64,000 bases of DNA from Micropruina sonneratiae (GTDB lineage: Bacteria; Actinomycetota; Actinomycetes; Propionibacteriales; Propionibacteriaceae): NCBI RefSeq assembly GCF_025972045.1, contig NZ_JAPDHX010000003.1, forward strand, positions 434,001-498,000, given 5' to 3'. Position 1 is the first letter of the stretch, and the number at the start of each line of letters is the position of its first letter. A model generated the notes under the pieces. It saw nothing but the letters and a program-made list of their open reading frames with translations. It was not told the origin of the DNA and searched no databases. A program made the position numbers and the translations under genes. This document shows positions 8,164 through 16,913 of the stretch, one piece after another.

Positions 8164-9526
8164 GCACGATCTCCTGCCCGGCGTCGTTGAGGTCTGTCAG
8201 GCTGCGGCCCCGGGTCTCGGGGGTGGCGAAGGTGGCCGCGAACGAGATGAGGGCCAGCACGGCCGAGTAGAGGGCTATGACCCACCACGCGTTGCCGGTG
8301 GTGGCGAGCAGCGCGGCGCCGACCAGGGGCGCGATGCCGCCGGCGATCACCGCGGAGAACTCCCGGGCGGTGGCGACGCCGGTGAACCGGTGCGCGTTGC
8401 CGAACAGTTCGGGCAGCAGGGCGCACTGCGGGCCGAGCATCGACTGCACGCCGATTCCGATGCCGACACCCATCACCAACAGCACCAGCCACACCTGTCC
8501 GAGGGTGAGCAGCCAGAAGCCGGGGAAGGCGAAGACCGCGGTGAACAACGCGCCCCAGCGGTACACGGGCACGCGGCCGACCTTGTCGGACAGGGCTCCG
8601 AACAGCACGACGGTGAAGATCGCGACGAGGGCCGCCACCACGGCGCCCCAGGTGCCGATCAGCTTCTGGTCGGCGTAGGCGGGCAGCGAGGCGACATAGG
8701 CGAGCAGCAGTGCGGAGTAGATCGAGGAGTTTCCGTTCTCGCCCATCCGTAGTCCGATGCCGACCAGGATGTTGCGGCGCGAGGTGGCGATGGCCTGGCC
8801 GACGCTTTGGCGAACCGGCGCCTCGCGGTGCGCTTCGGCCTCCTCGAGCGCCTCGAAGGCGGGCGACTCCTTCAGCCGCATCCGGATCACCACGGCGACG
8901 ACGATGAGCACGGCGCCCAGCAGGAACGGCACGCGCCACAGCCAGCCGATCAGGACGTCGCGGGCGGCGAGACCGAGCAGGGCGAAGGTGCCGGCGCCGA
9001 GCAGGGTGCCGATCTGGATGCCCACGAAGGGCAGGGCGGCGAAGAAGCCGCGGCGTTCGCGCGGGGCGAACTCGGAGATCAGGACCGTGGCGCCGGCCTG
9101 TTCGGCTCCGGCCCCCAGGCCCTGCGCGACCCGCAGCGCGACCAGCAGGATGGCGCCCCACACGCCGGCCACCTGATAGGTGGGCAGCAGGCCGATCAGC
9201 ATCGACGAGCCGCCCATCAGGGCGATGGTGATGATCAGCACGAGCTTGCGCCCGAGCCGATCGCCCAGTGCGCCGAAGACCAGCCCGCCGATGGGGCGGG
9301 CGGCGAAGCCGACCGCATAGGTGCCGAAGGCGGCGATCGTGCCACCGGCGGCCCCGAGCGGGGTGAAGAACAGCTCACCGAAGATCAGGGCGCTGGCCAG
9401 CCCGTAGATGTAGAAGTCGTAGTACTCCAGGGCCGAACCGACCGACGAGGCGAGGGTGGCGCGGCGCAGCTGGACCGGATCGACGGCGTCCGGGGTGGTG
9501 GGGGGGTAGGCGATCGAAGCCGACAT
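8156..9526 (-). CDS. MFS transporter, MHS (metabolite:H+ symporter) type
   Basis: 456 aa, 12 hydrophobic helices. Diagnostic segments are SVGSALEYYDFYIYG at the first helix, GDRLGRK between helices 2 and 3, and the RMRLKESPAFEAL loop typical of the ShiA/ProP/KgtP group. These import small organic acids or osmolytes with protons. I start it at ATG 9526 because AAGGAG lies 8 nt upstream; the frame is open 25 codons further but without any signal. Probably the importer of the compound processed by the two dehydrogenases in this cluster. Confidence 0.9.
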   Translation of the reverse strand: MSASIAYPPTTPDAVDPVQLRRATLASSVGSALEYYDFYIYGLASALIFGELFFTPLGAAGGTIAAFGTYAVGFAARPIGGLVFGALGDRLGRKLVLIITIALMGGSSMLIGLLPTYQVAGVWGAILLVALRVAQGLGAGAEQAGATVLISEFAPRERRGFFAALPFVGIQIGTLLGAGTFALLGLAARDVLIGWLWRVPFLLGAVLIVVAVVIRMRLKESPAFEALEEAEAHREAPVRQSVGQAIATSRRNILVGIGLRMGENGNSSIYSALLLAYVASLPAYADQKLIGTWGAVVAALVAIFTVVLFGALSDKVGRVPVYRWGALFTAVFAFPGFWLLTLGQVWLVLLVMGVGIGIGVQSMLGPQCALLPELFGNAHRFTGVATAREFSAVIAGGIAPLVGAALLATTGNAWWVIALYSAVLALISFAATFATPETRGRSLTDLNDAGQEIVHA

Positions 9527-9638
9527 CGAGAGCTCCTTTGTTCTCCAACGTGTGTTTCCACTATGCACCATAGGATGAACATAGGTCAATAGAGCGAACA
9601 AGGCCGGGTATGGCAGGACGCAAAGGTGCGATTGCGAG

Positions 9639-9698
9639 GGACCGACGGAACCGTCCCCCGGTCCGGACGTGGACCGGAGACGGTTCTCGTGGTCCAGG
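9639..9698. repeat. Palindromic intergenic repeat, GGGGACGGTTCT family, copy 1
   Basis: Contains ACCGACGGAACCGTCCCC, then GGTCCGGACGTGGACC (itself an inverted repeat), then GAGACGGTTCTCGTGGTCC. The outer AACCGTC / GACGGTT arms pair. The same building blocks occur at 38430-38475 and 47162-47242. Located between the IclR and MFS genes. Confidence 0.65.
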
Positions 9699-9700
9699 CC

Positions 9701-10492
9701 TCAGCCGGTGGCCATCGGGTTGCCGAGCAGCGTGGCCATCCGCTTCAGCTCGGCCACCAGCTCGTCGCGCACCTCGTCGTTCCAATCCGACTTGTGCTTG
9801 GTGACGCTGATCGCCAAGATCGGCGCGCGGACGCCCCGGGTGGGCACCACCACGGCCAGACCCACCACGCTGTCGGCGGACTCCTCGTCGTCGAGGGCGT
9901 AGCCGCGGGCGCGGGCCAGCCGGATGTCCTTCAGCAGCCTGGGCAGGGTGCGTCGCGAGCGGCCGGTCAGCCGGGGAAGCTCGTCTATGCCGTGGTAGAG
10001 CCGCTCGATCTCGGAATCGTCCAGCCGGGCCAGCAGCGCCTTGCCCTGGGCGCAGGACGACGACGGCAGCCGGTCGCCGATGTTGGTGGTCAACCGGATC
10101 GCCGGACGCCCCTCGTAGCGGGCCAGGCACAGTACGTCGATCCCCGCCGCCGTGGACAGGCGCAGCGTCTCGTCGCGGAGCACCGGCGACTCCAGGCAGG
10201 CCCGGTGGAACTCGCCCACCTGGTCGAGCCTGGCCAGGTAGGCGCCGCCCAGCTCGACCAGCTTGCGGCCCAGTGAGAAGCCGAGGTCGTCGCGGCGCAC
10301 CAGTCCGCCCAGCTCCAAAGCGGTGCAGATGGTGCTCGTGGACGACTTGGGCACGCCCAGCGCCCGACTCAGATCGGACAGCGTCATGGTGCCGTCCTCG
10401 CTCGCCGCCAGCGCGTCCAGGACGGCGACGGCACGACTGACCGCCGGGGCCGCCCCCGGGGGCGTGACGTCGGTTCCACCGCGTACAGGCAT
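9701..10492 (-). CDS. IclR-family transcriptional regulator of the catabolic cluster
   Basis: 263 aa. N-terminal winged helix (~15-75; AVSRAVAVLDALAASEDGTMT, then LGVPKSSTSTICTALE) and a C-terminal GAF-like effector domain ending in the family pattern (AQGKALLA..., YALDDEESADSVVGLAVVV). It starts 15 bp after the stop of the 3-hydroxyisobutyrate-dehydrogenase-like gene and reads in the same direction, so it is embedded in the cluster it presumably controls. The effector is likely an organic acid; unknown. Confidence 0.92.
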   Translation of the reverse strand: MPVRGGTDVTPPGAAPAVSRAVAVLDALAASEDGTMTLSDLSRALGVPKSSTSTICTALELGGLVRRDDLGFSLGRKLVELGGAYLARLDQVGEFHRACLESPVLRDETLRLSTAAGIDVLCLARYEGRPAIRLTTNIGDRLPSSSCAQGKALLARLDDSEIERLYHGIDELPRLTGRSRRTLPRLLKDIRLARARGYALDDEESADSVVGLAVVVPTRGVRAPILAISVTKHKSDWNDEVRDELVAELKRMATLLGNPMATG

Positions 10493-10507
10493 CTCGCTAG
10501 GCCGTTC

Positions 10508-11407
10508 TCACCGGCCCGGCGTCATTGTCGCCGGGGATTGCTGGGCGATCCACTCCTGCACCACGGTGGTGTCCTGGTCGCCCAGCCCGGCCTCGGTGAG
10601 CGAGGTGAAGGCGTCCAGCAGCACCGGGCCGGTGACCAGCCGCAGGCCGGACGCCGCCGCCTCGTCGCGGGCGGCGGAGAGGTCCTTGATCATGAACTTC
10701 GCCGGACCGTCGGGGGAATGGTCGTGCGCGACGAGCTTGGGGCCCTTCACCTCCAGCACCCGGGAGGCCGCGTAGCCCCCGCCGAGCAGGTCGAGCAGCT
10801 TGCCGACGTCGAGCCCGGCCTTCTCGGCCAGCAGGGACGCCTCGGCGACGGCGACGATCTGGGCCGCCACGATCAACTGGTTGCAGGCCTTGGCGACCTG
10901 GCCGGCGCCCAGCGGGCCCAGGTGCACGGCGCGTCCGGCCGGCGCCAGGATCTCGACGACGGCGGCGGCCGCGGCGTCCGGCCCGCCGACCATGATGGAC
11001 AGCGTTGCGGCTTTGGCGCCCTCGACGCCGCCGCTGACCGGCGCGTCCACGACGGTGACCGGGGGCTCGTGACCGGCCAGGTCGGCCTGCAGGTCGCGGA
11101 CGTCCTGGGGCGCGGTCGTCGACGACACCACCAGCAGCAGTGGACGCCGGACGCCGGCGAGCAGCCCGTCGGGGCCCTCCAGCGCCGCCCGGATGTCGGC
11201 GATGGCCGGCACCATCACCACCACGAGCTCGGACGCCTCGGCGACCTCGCGCGAGGTGGCGACCACCGTGGCGCCCGCCTCGGCCAGCTCGGCGAGCCGG
11301 CCCGGCGTCCGTTCCAGCACGGTGAGCCGGGAGTCTCCGCGGTGCTCCAGCAGGTGCCGGGCCATCAGCTGGCCCATCCGGCCGAGTCCGACGAATCCCA
11401 CCTCCAT
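10508..11407 (-). CDS. 3-hydroxyisobutyrate dehydrogenase-family NAD(P)-dependent oxidoreductase
   Basis: 299 aa. N-terminal GFVGLGRMGQLMARHLLEH nucleotide-binding motif, substrate-binding VDAPVSGGVEGAKAATLSIMVGG, and catalytic Lys in GAGQVAKACNQLIV. Family members reduce tartronate semialdehyde (GlxR), oxidise 3-hydroxyisobutyrate or act on similar beta-hydroxy acids. I chose ATG 11407 because GGAG lies 6 nt before it; ATG codons at 11419 and 11428 are alternatives. First gene of the catabolic cluster. Confidence 0.9.
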   Translation of the reverse strand: MEVGFVGLGRMGQLMARHLLEHRGDSRLTVLERTPGRLAELAEAGATVVATSREVAEASELVVVMVPAIADIRAALEGPDGLLAGVRRPLLLVVSSTTAPQDVRDLQADLAGHEPPVTVVDAPVSGGVEGAKAATLSIMVGGPDAAAAAVVEILAPAGRAVHLGPLGAGQVAKACNQLIVAAQIVAVAEASLLAEKAGLDVGKLLDLLGGGYAASRVLEVKGPKLVAHDHSPDGPAKFMIKDLSAARDEAAASGLRLVTGPVLLDAFTSLTEAGLGDQDTTVVQEWIAQQSPATMTPGR

Positions 11408-11418
11408 GCGTGACTCCA

Positions 11419-11451
11419 TCCAATCCATTGAACAGGGTTTGACGTATTGGA
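11419..11451. promoter_or_regulatory. Candidate operator upstream of the catabolic cluster
   Basis: TCCAAT and ATTGGA form an inverted repeat with a 21-nt spacer just before the first gene; inside it TTGACG (11439-11444) and TAGCCG (11461-11466) resemble a -35/-10 pair on the plus strand with 16-bp spacing. Could be the IclR site and a divergent promoter. Weak. Confidence 0.3.
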
Positions 11452-11606
11452 CGCCGAGCGTAGCCGCTGCTGGGAGTCCGCACCAGCAACCGGAGCGGCC
11501 GGTCGCCGGTTGGCGTTGCGCGCCACCCCGGATAAGGCCGCGCGGCGGGATCGCGGGGCGTTCCGCGGGCGCGGGTTACTTGGTGCGCCTGTGCGCCGGG
11601 GTGCGC

Positions 11607-11612
11607 CATACT
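11607..11612 (+). promoter_or_regulatory. -10 hexamer (CATACT) of a leaderless promoter
   Basis: CATACT sits at -13 to -8 before the ATG at 11620 and no Shine-Dalgarno sequence is present. Confidence 0.4.
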
Positions 11613-11619
11613 CCCCGCC

Positions 11620-13101
11620 ATGGGTCGCGAAGTCGAAACCAGGTCGTACACCCGCGAGCAGCGGCAGCGCTACCGCGAGAAGGTGCAGCACTGCCTCGAC
11701 GTCTTCGAGCAGATGCTGGTCGCGGACTCCTTCGCGTTCGACGAACCGCTCAGCGGCATGGAGATCGAGCTCAACCTCGTCGATCGCGACTATCGGCCGA
11801 AGATGGACAACGCCAGCGTGCTGGCGGCCATCGCCGACCCGGAGTACCAGACCGAACTCGGCCGGTTCAACATCGAGTTCAACGTGCCGCCCGCGCCGCT
11901 GGCCGCAGACGCCCTGACCCGGCTCGAGGCGAGCCTGCGTGATTCGCTGAACGAGGCGGAACGGCGCAGCGCCGCGCAGGGGACGCACATCATCATGACC
12001 GGCATCCTGCCCACCGTGATGCCGGAGACCTTCGAGGGCGACTGGATGAGCGAGAACGTCCGGTACGCCGCCATCAACGATGCGGTGCTGGCCGCCCGGG
12101 GCGAGGACATCCACATCGATATCGATGGGCCCAACGGTGAGACGCTGACCCGATTCGTGGACTCGGTGGCGCCGGAATCGGCCTGCACGTCGATGCAATT
12201 GCACCTGCAGGTCCGCCCGGACGAATTCGCCGCGCATTGGAATGCGGCCCAGGTGCTGGCCGGGCCGCAACTGTCGCTGGCCGCGAACTCGCCCTTCCTG
12301 ATGGGTCGGCAGTTGTGGGCCGAGACGCGGATCGTGCTTTTCGCCCAGGCGACCGATACGCGTCCGATCGAGTACGCCAATCAGGGGGTCCGTCCCCGGG
12401 TGTGGTTCGGCGAGCGCTGGATCACCTCGATCTTCGACCTGTTCGAAGAGAACGCGCGGTTCTTCCCGGCCTTGCTGCCCGAGCTCGACCCCGAGGACCC
12501 GCAGGCGGTGTTCGACGGCGGGGGGACGCCGAAGCTGTCCGAGATGCGGCTGCACAACGGCACGATCTACCGCTGGAACCGGCCGATCTACGACGTATCG
12601 GACGGTACGCCGCACCTGCGCCTGGAGAACCGGGTGCTGCCGGCCGGTCCGACGATCGTGGACACCCTTGCCAACGCCGCCTTCTATTACGGAACGCTGC
12701 ACAGCCTCGCGCATGAGGAGCGCCCGGTCTGGTCGAGGATGGCGTTCAGTACCGCGCAGGCGAACTTCCTCAACGGTTCCCGGCACGGCATCGACGCCGA
12801 CCTGTTCTGGCCCGGCGTCGGCGAGATGCCGGCCAGTGAACTGATCCTGCGGCACCTGCTGCCGCTGGCCCACGCCGGGTTGGACGCCTGGTCGGTCGAT
12901 CCCGACGTGCGTGACCGGCTGCTCGGAATCGTCGAGGGTCGCTGCAAGACGGGCCTCAACGGTGCCCAGTGGCAGGTCGACGCCGTCCGGTCGCTCGAGG
13001 AGTCCGGAATTCCTCGCGTGGAGGCATTGCGGCAGATGGTTGCCGCCTATGCGGAACGAATGCATGCCAATCAACCCGTGCATACCTGGGAGATGCCGTA
13101 A
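11620..13101 (+). CDS. Glutamate-cysteine ligase family (GCS2-type) protein
   Basis: 493 aa, cytoplasmic. An early acidic metal-binding motif (LSGMEIELNLVD, ~45-57), ELGRFNIEFNVPP, CTSMQLHLQV and a late RLENRVLPAGPTIVD segment match the ATP-dependent carboxylate-amine ligase fold of GCS2/EgtA enzymes. Members make gamma-glutamyl peptides, but many actinobacterial paralogs are uncharacterised. It stands alone between divergent genes, so no pathway context helps. Probably leaderless (CATACT just upstream of ATG). Confidence 0.8.
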   Translation: MGREVETRSYTREQRQRYREKVQHCLDVFEQMLVADSFAFDEPLSGMEIELNLVDRDYRPKMDNASVLAAIADPEYQTELGRFNIEFNVPPAPLAADALTRLEASLRDSLNEAERRSAAQGTHIIMTGILPTVMPETFEGDWMSENVRYAAINDAVLAARGEDIHIDIDGPNGETLTRFVDSVAPESACTSMQLHLQVRPDEFAAHWNAAQVLAGPQLSLAANSPFLMGRQLWAETRIVLFAQATDTRPIEYANQGVRPRVWFGERWITSIFDLFEENARFFPALLPELDPEDPQAVFDGGGTPKLSEMRLHNGTIYRWNRPIYDVSDGTPHLRLENRVLPAGPTIVDTLANAAFYYGTLHSLAHEERPVWSRMAFSTAQANFLNGSRHGIDADLFWPGVGEMPASELILRHLLPLAHAGLDAWSVDPDVRDRLLGIVEGRCKTGLNGAQWQVDAVRSLEESGIPRVEALRQMVAAYAERMHANQPVHTWEMP

Positions 13102-13107
13102 GTAACG

Positions 13108-13137
13108 GTGAGAATCGCTCAGAAACAGTATCTGAGG
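13108..13137 (+). promoter_or_regulatory. CTGAG-type elements upstream of the M23 peptidase gene
   Basis: GTGAGA (13108), an inverted CTCAG (13118) and CTGAGG (13132) lie 61-90 nt before the start codon, just upstream of a possible -10 TAGGCT. They resemble the units upstream of the NlpC/P60 genes but are not evenly phased. Low confidence. Confidence 0.3.
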
Positions 13138-13197
13138 GTATTTCGCGGAAAACTTCCTTGTTAGGCTCCCGCCGTTGGTAGCGAGGAAGGTGGGGGG

Positions 13198-14520
13198 ATG
13201 GCCACGCCGCCACACAATGACGCACGCGATGATTCCGGGCCGCGTCGGCTCGACCCCGGTCCGGGTCCGCTTTATCACGCCCGGCCGCTGAGGGCCCTGC
13301 CGCGCCCCAACCGCTTCGGCCCGTACCTGGCCAACGCCGTCGCGATCGTGATCGCGGTGGTGCTGGCCCCGGTGCTGACCGCGTCGCAGGCGAGCGTCGG
13401 CGTGCCGAGGTCCGCGGCCACCGCGGCGGGGACGACCACTTCCTCGCCAGCCGCCGCAGTGGCCTCGTCCGGGCCGACGCAGGACGAACGGTTCAGCACC
13501 CAGGCTCCGCAGCAGCAGGTACCGGACCGCAACGCGCAGCGGCAGGGTGTGGACGACGACCACGACGACACGCTGGCCGCCCCGCCGCCGGGGAAGACGG
13601 CCGAATCCAACGGAAGTGACTTCGTCTCGCCGGTGCCGGGGCCGATCACCGGCGCCTTCGGACAGCGGTTCCACCCGATCCTGCACTACTGGCGGATGCA
13701 CAACGGCGTCGACATGACCGCGGCCTGCGGCACCGTGGTGATCGCCGCCTACCGCGGCACGGTCATCCAGGCCGGGGTCAACGGCGGCTACGGCAATCTG
13801 GTGGTCATCGACCACGGCCGGTACGAAGGCAAGCACGTGATCAGCAAGTACGCCCACCTGTCCCGCATCGGGGTGCGGGTGGGTGACAAGGTCGAGACCG
13901 GTCAGGGCATCGCGCTGTCGGGCACCACCGGCCTGTCCACCGGTTGCCACCTGCACTTCGAGATCCAGGAGAACGGCGTCTACGTCGATCCGGCGCCCTA
14001 CCTGACCGGCAAGCCCTCACCTCGGCCCGACGGCCCCATCGAGGACCTCGGCCCGAGCACGTCGCCCAGCGCCTCCGCGTCCCCGAAGCCGGCGCCGACG
14101 GCGTCCGTCACTCCGAGCTCCACGCCCACGCCGACCCGTTCCGCCACGGCCAAGCCGACGAGGTCCGCGACACCGTCGCCGACGAGCTCCGCGACGGCAA
14201 CGCCGACACCGACGGCGACCGTGACGCAGCCGGCCACGGCGTCCGCCACGCCGACCCCCAGCGAGACCGGATCGGCGACCCCGACTCCGTCGCCGAGCGC
14301 GACCGAGCGGACGCCCGACCCGAAACCCTCCGCGACCGAGCAGGCGCCTGACCCGGAGCCCAGCGCGACCGGGAATGCACCCGATCCCGAGCCGAGCAGG
14401 ACGCAACGGGCCACGCCTTCGCCCACCCGGTCCACCGAGGAGGAGCAGTCCTCGCCGTCGCCCAGAGGGTCGGCGAAGGAAGAGGAGACACCCTCGCCCT
14501 CGGCGCAGTCGACCCCCTAG
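13198..14520 (+). CDS. Secreted/membrane-anchored M23 (LytM-type) metallopeptidase with Ser/Thr/Pro tail
   Basis: 440 aa. A cytoplasmic N-terminus is followed by one hydrophobic helix (~44-63), a linker, then the M23 domain (~145-265): Zn ligands in MHNGVDM and GCHLHFEI, plus FGQRFHPILHYW at its start. Residues ~280-440 are low-complexity Pro/Ser/Thr/Ala/Glu repeats (PTPTRSATAKPT-like), probably a wall-spanning or glycosylated region; there is no LPXTG sortase signal. It should cut peptidoglycan cross-links outside the cell or act as an activator if inactive; the metal ligands look intact. GGTGGGGGG just before ATG serves as ribosome site. Confidence 0.9.
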   Translation: MATPPHNDARDDSGPRRLDPGPGPLYHARPLRALPRPNRFGPYLANAVAIVIAVVLAPVLTASQASVGVPRSAATAAGTTTSSPAAAVASSGPTQDERFSTQAPQQQVPDRNAQRQGVDDDHDDTLAAPPPGKTAESNGSDFVSPVPGPITGAFGQRFHPILHYWRMHNGVDMTAACGTVVIAAYRGTVIQAGVNGGYGNLVVIDHGRYEGKHVISKYAHLSRIGVRVGDKVETGQGIALSGTTGLSTGCHLHFEIQENGVYVDPAPYLTGKPSPRPDGPIEDLGPSTSPSASASPKPAPTASVTPSSTPTPTRSATAKPTRSATPSPTSSATATPTPTATVTQPATASATPTPSETGSATPTPSPSATERTPDPKPSATEQAPDPEPSATGNAPDPEPSRTQRATPSPTRSTEEEQSSPSPRGSAKEEETPSPSAQSTP

Positions 14521-14531
14521 GCTCTGGCCCG

Positions 14532-16838
14532 ATGGGCGGGCTATTGCGGGGCTGGCGACGTCGGAGGCTGTTCGCTTCGCCGTCGCGAGACCGGCGCCCG
14601 CTGCCGGGTTGGTCGTGGATCCCCTTCGCGGCGCTCGCCGGTGTGCTCGGCGTCCTCGCCGCGCTGCGCGCCCTGGGCGTGGACGGCCCCGACTGGTACC
14701 GCTGGCTCACCGATCCGCGGCAGGCCGTCGTGCCGGCACTGTTCCTCGGCGGCATCCTGGCCGCCGCGACACTGTACGGACGGGCCCGCAACGCACCCGG
14801 GCGGGTGGTCGGCGTGCTCAGCGTGTCGGCCTTCGCGCTCGGTGCCGTGGTGCTCGGCATGGCCTCGTACCTGCACTGCGGCGGCGACGGGCCCCCCTTC
14901 TTCGAACAGTTGATCTGGGTGCTGTCGGGCAACGGTGCCGATCCGTGGGGGGCCGGCGCAGGGTGCCCGCAGCAGCCGCCGCTGGCTCACCACCTCGCCC
15001 GGCTGTGCGCGTTGTGGGGCGCCCTGGCGTCCGTGCTGGGCGTGGTGGCGGCGATGCTGCGACGGCAGATCGACCGCTGGCTGGCGAGTGTGGCCGACCG
15101 GGCGGTGCTGGTGCTCGGCGCCTCCGCCCAGGCGGCCGCCATGGTGCGGGTACTGGCCGCGAACCGGTCGCCGAGGTCGTCCCTGTTGGTGGTCGACCAC
15201 AGCGGCGACGAGGCCTTCATCTCGACCGTGCGCGCCCTCGGCGGCCGGGTGCTGGCCGCCGAGGCCGTTGACGCCGACCTGCTGCGCAGCATGGTCACGG
15301 TCCGGGGGAGGATCTCGGTCGAGGCCGTGCACATCATCGAGGAGCGGGTGCCCGAGGCGTTGGCGACGTTCGCCCAGCTGGCCAGGGTGCTGGACGCTGC
15401 CGCCACCAACGAGGCGGTCGTCACGCGGGTGCTGCTACGGATCGACGACCCGTGGGCGGCCGAGAACTGGCGGCGCAGCATCGTGGGCCCGCAGCGGGCC
15501 TGGCTGGCCGACGCCTTGTCGGCCACCGAGCAGACGGCGCGAGCCCTGGTGGCCCGGGTCGCCCTGCTCGGCGCCGGGCGGCTGGTGCTGGCCGGCCAGG
15601 GCGACCTGGCGGCCGCCGTGCTTGCGGAGGTGGCCAGCTGCGAGCGGGAGCGCCGCGTGCTGCACCCCGGGTCCGGGACTGCCGACCTGGAGGTGGTGCT
15701 GGTCGGCACCGGCGCGGCGGCGCTCGCCGCCGAGCACACCGCCCAGCAGGCCCGCTTCGGCAACGACCCCGGCATCACCGACCTGCGCGTGGTCGACGAT
15801 CCCGCGACCGACCCGGTGCTGGTCGCCGCCGGACGCGGCGTCCCGACCACGCTGCTGGTGATCGCCCAGGCGCAGCCCGAACTCAACCGGCCCACCCGGC
15901 TTGCGGGACAGCTGCCGGAGGTCACCATCCTGGCCGTCGACCCGACCAGCAACGAGATCCCCGACCAGCCGCTGGTCGGGCGGCTGACCAGCTTCGGGGT
16001 GGGGTTGCTGACCGGCGACGAGCCGCCCGAGGACCACTGGACGCGGATCGCCCGGCTGTTGCACAACGCCTACCTGGTCCAGCTCGGCGACGCGGTCGGT
16101 CAGCGCCCCTCGAGCCGGCCCTGGTCGGAGCTGCCGACCTTCTACCGCGACAGCAACCTGCGCCAGGTGCACAGCCTGTTCTCGGGGGTGGCGCTGCTCG
16201 GTCGCTCCTGGGCCGCCGAGGGTGACGGTGAACCGCTGGACGCCGCCGAACTCGACTACCTGTCCCGGCGCGAGCACGAGTCGTGGCGAGCCTTCTACCT
16301 GGCCAACGGGTGGCGTCCGGGGCCCGCACGCGACGACGACCGGCTGGTCCACGACTGGCTGATCGACTGGGACGCCCTGCCGCCACCGGCGCGGGTGCGG
16401 ACGACGGCCGGCGTCCGGCGTTCCCTTGCCCTGCTCGACACCGCCGGCTACCGCTCCCGCAAGCAGCGCGCGATGATGCCGTTCCGGCGCCGCGGTGAGG
16501 TCAGGGCCAGGCAACTGGACGTCTCGTGGCAGTGGCGAACCGAATCGGGTGCGGTGATGAACGCGGCGGCCGGTGATTGGCTGGTCACCGACCCCGAGAC
16601 CGGGCGCGAGTGGTCAGCGGACCCGGGCGCCTTCGCCGCCAGCCACGAACTGGTGGAGGGGAACCGCTTCCGCAGGACCGGAACCGTCCAGGCCCGCCCG
16701 GCGCACCTGGGTGAGCGGGTGGAGACGCTCGAGGGCCCGGCCGTCGCGCAGCCGGGGGAGTGGCTCGTCGAGGGCGACCTGCAGGAGCGCTGGCTGGTGC
16801 CCGGCCCCCGGTTCACCGAGGCCTACGAGGCGCTCTGA
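14532..16838 (+). CDS. Membrane protein with Rossmann (TrkA-like) region, RyR domain and PGDYG-like tail
   Basis: 768 aa. About four N-terminal hydrophobic helices (~27-46, 66-82, 92-112, 155-175) are followed by a Rossmann-type region (from ~193, RAVLVLGASAQAAAMVRVLA, with VVDHSGDEAF) and a second similar unit (~350-480). Residues ~575-640 (REHESWRAFYLANGWRPGP and a downstream HDWLIDWDALP) match the RyR domain first seen in ryanodine receptors. The last ~95 aa resemble PGDYG. The layout recalls ligand-gated channels or sensors with a nucleotide-binding cytoplasmic part. Function not known. TAGGCT at 14518-14523, overlapping the previous stop codon, could be its own promoter. Confidence 0.78.
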   Translation: MGGLLRGWRRRRLFASPSRDRRPLPGWSWIPFAALAGVLGVLAALRALGVDGPDWYRWLTDPRQAVVPALFLGGILAAATLYGRARNAPGRVVGVLSVSAFALGAVVLGMASYLHCGGDGPPFFEQLIWVLSGNGADPWGAGAGCPQQPPLAHHLARLCALWGALASVLGVVAAMLRRQIDRWLASVADRAVLVLGASAQAAAMVRVLAANRSPRSSLLVVDHSGDEAFISTVRALGGRVLAAEAVDADLLRSMVTVRGRISVEAVHIIEERVPEALATFAQLARVLDAAATNEAVVTRVLLRIDDPWAAENWRRSIVGPQRAWLADALSATEQTARALVARVALLGAGRLVLAGQGDLAAAVLAEVASCERERRVLHPGSGTADLEVVLVGTGAAALAAEHTAQQARFGNDPGITDLRVVDDPATDPVLVAAGRGVPTTLLVIAQAQPELNRPTRLAGQLPEVTILAVDPTSNEIPDQPLVGRLTSFGVGLLTGDEPPEDHWTRIARLLHNAYLVQLGDAVGQRPSSRPWSELPTFYRDSNLRQVHSLFSGVALLGRSWAAEGDGEPLDAAELDYLSRREHESWRAFYLANGWRPGPARDDDRLVHDWLIDWDALPPPARVRTTAGVRRSLALLDTAGYRSRKQRAMMPFRRRGEVRARQLDVSWQWRTESGAVMNAAAGDWLVTDPETGREWSADPGAFAASHELVEGNRFRRTGTVQARPAHLGERVETLEGPAVAQPGEWLVEGDLQERWLVPGPRFTEAYEAL

Positions 16839-16900
16839 GCCCCGTGGACGGGTGCCGCCCAAAAACCGGCGGCGGCCTGCCCCCGCGCGGCCTGTATCGC

Positions 16901-16906
16901 TAACGT
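16901..16906 (+). promoter_or_regulatory. -10 hexamer (TAACGT) of a leaderless ldh promoter
   Basis: TAACGT lies at -13 to -8 before the ATG at 16914; no Shine-Dalgarno sequence is present. Confidence 0.45.
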
Positions 16907-16913
16907 AACCTCC

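Noticed and set aside
14041-14517. Repeat-rich segment as mobile or sortase-anchored surface tail
   Set aside because: Low-complexity Pro/Ser/Thr coding region of the M23 gene; no LPXTG, no DNA-level repeat structure beyond codon bias.
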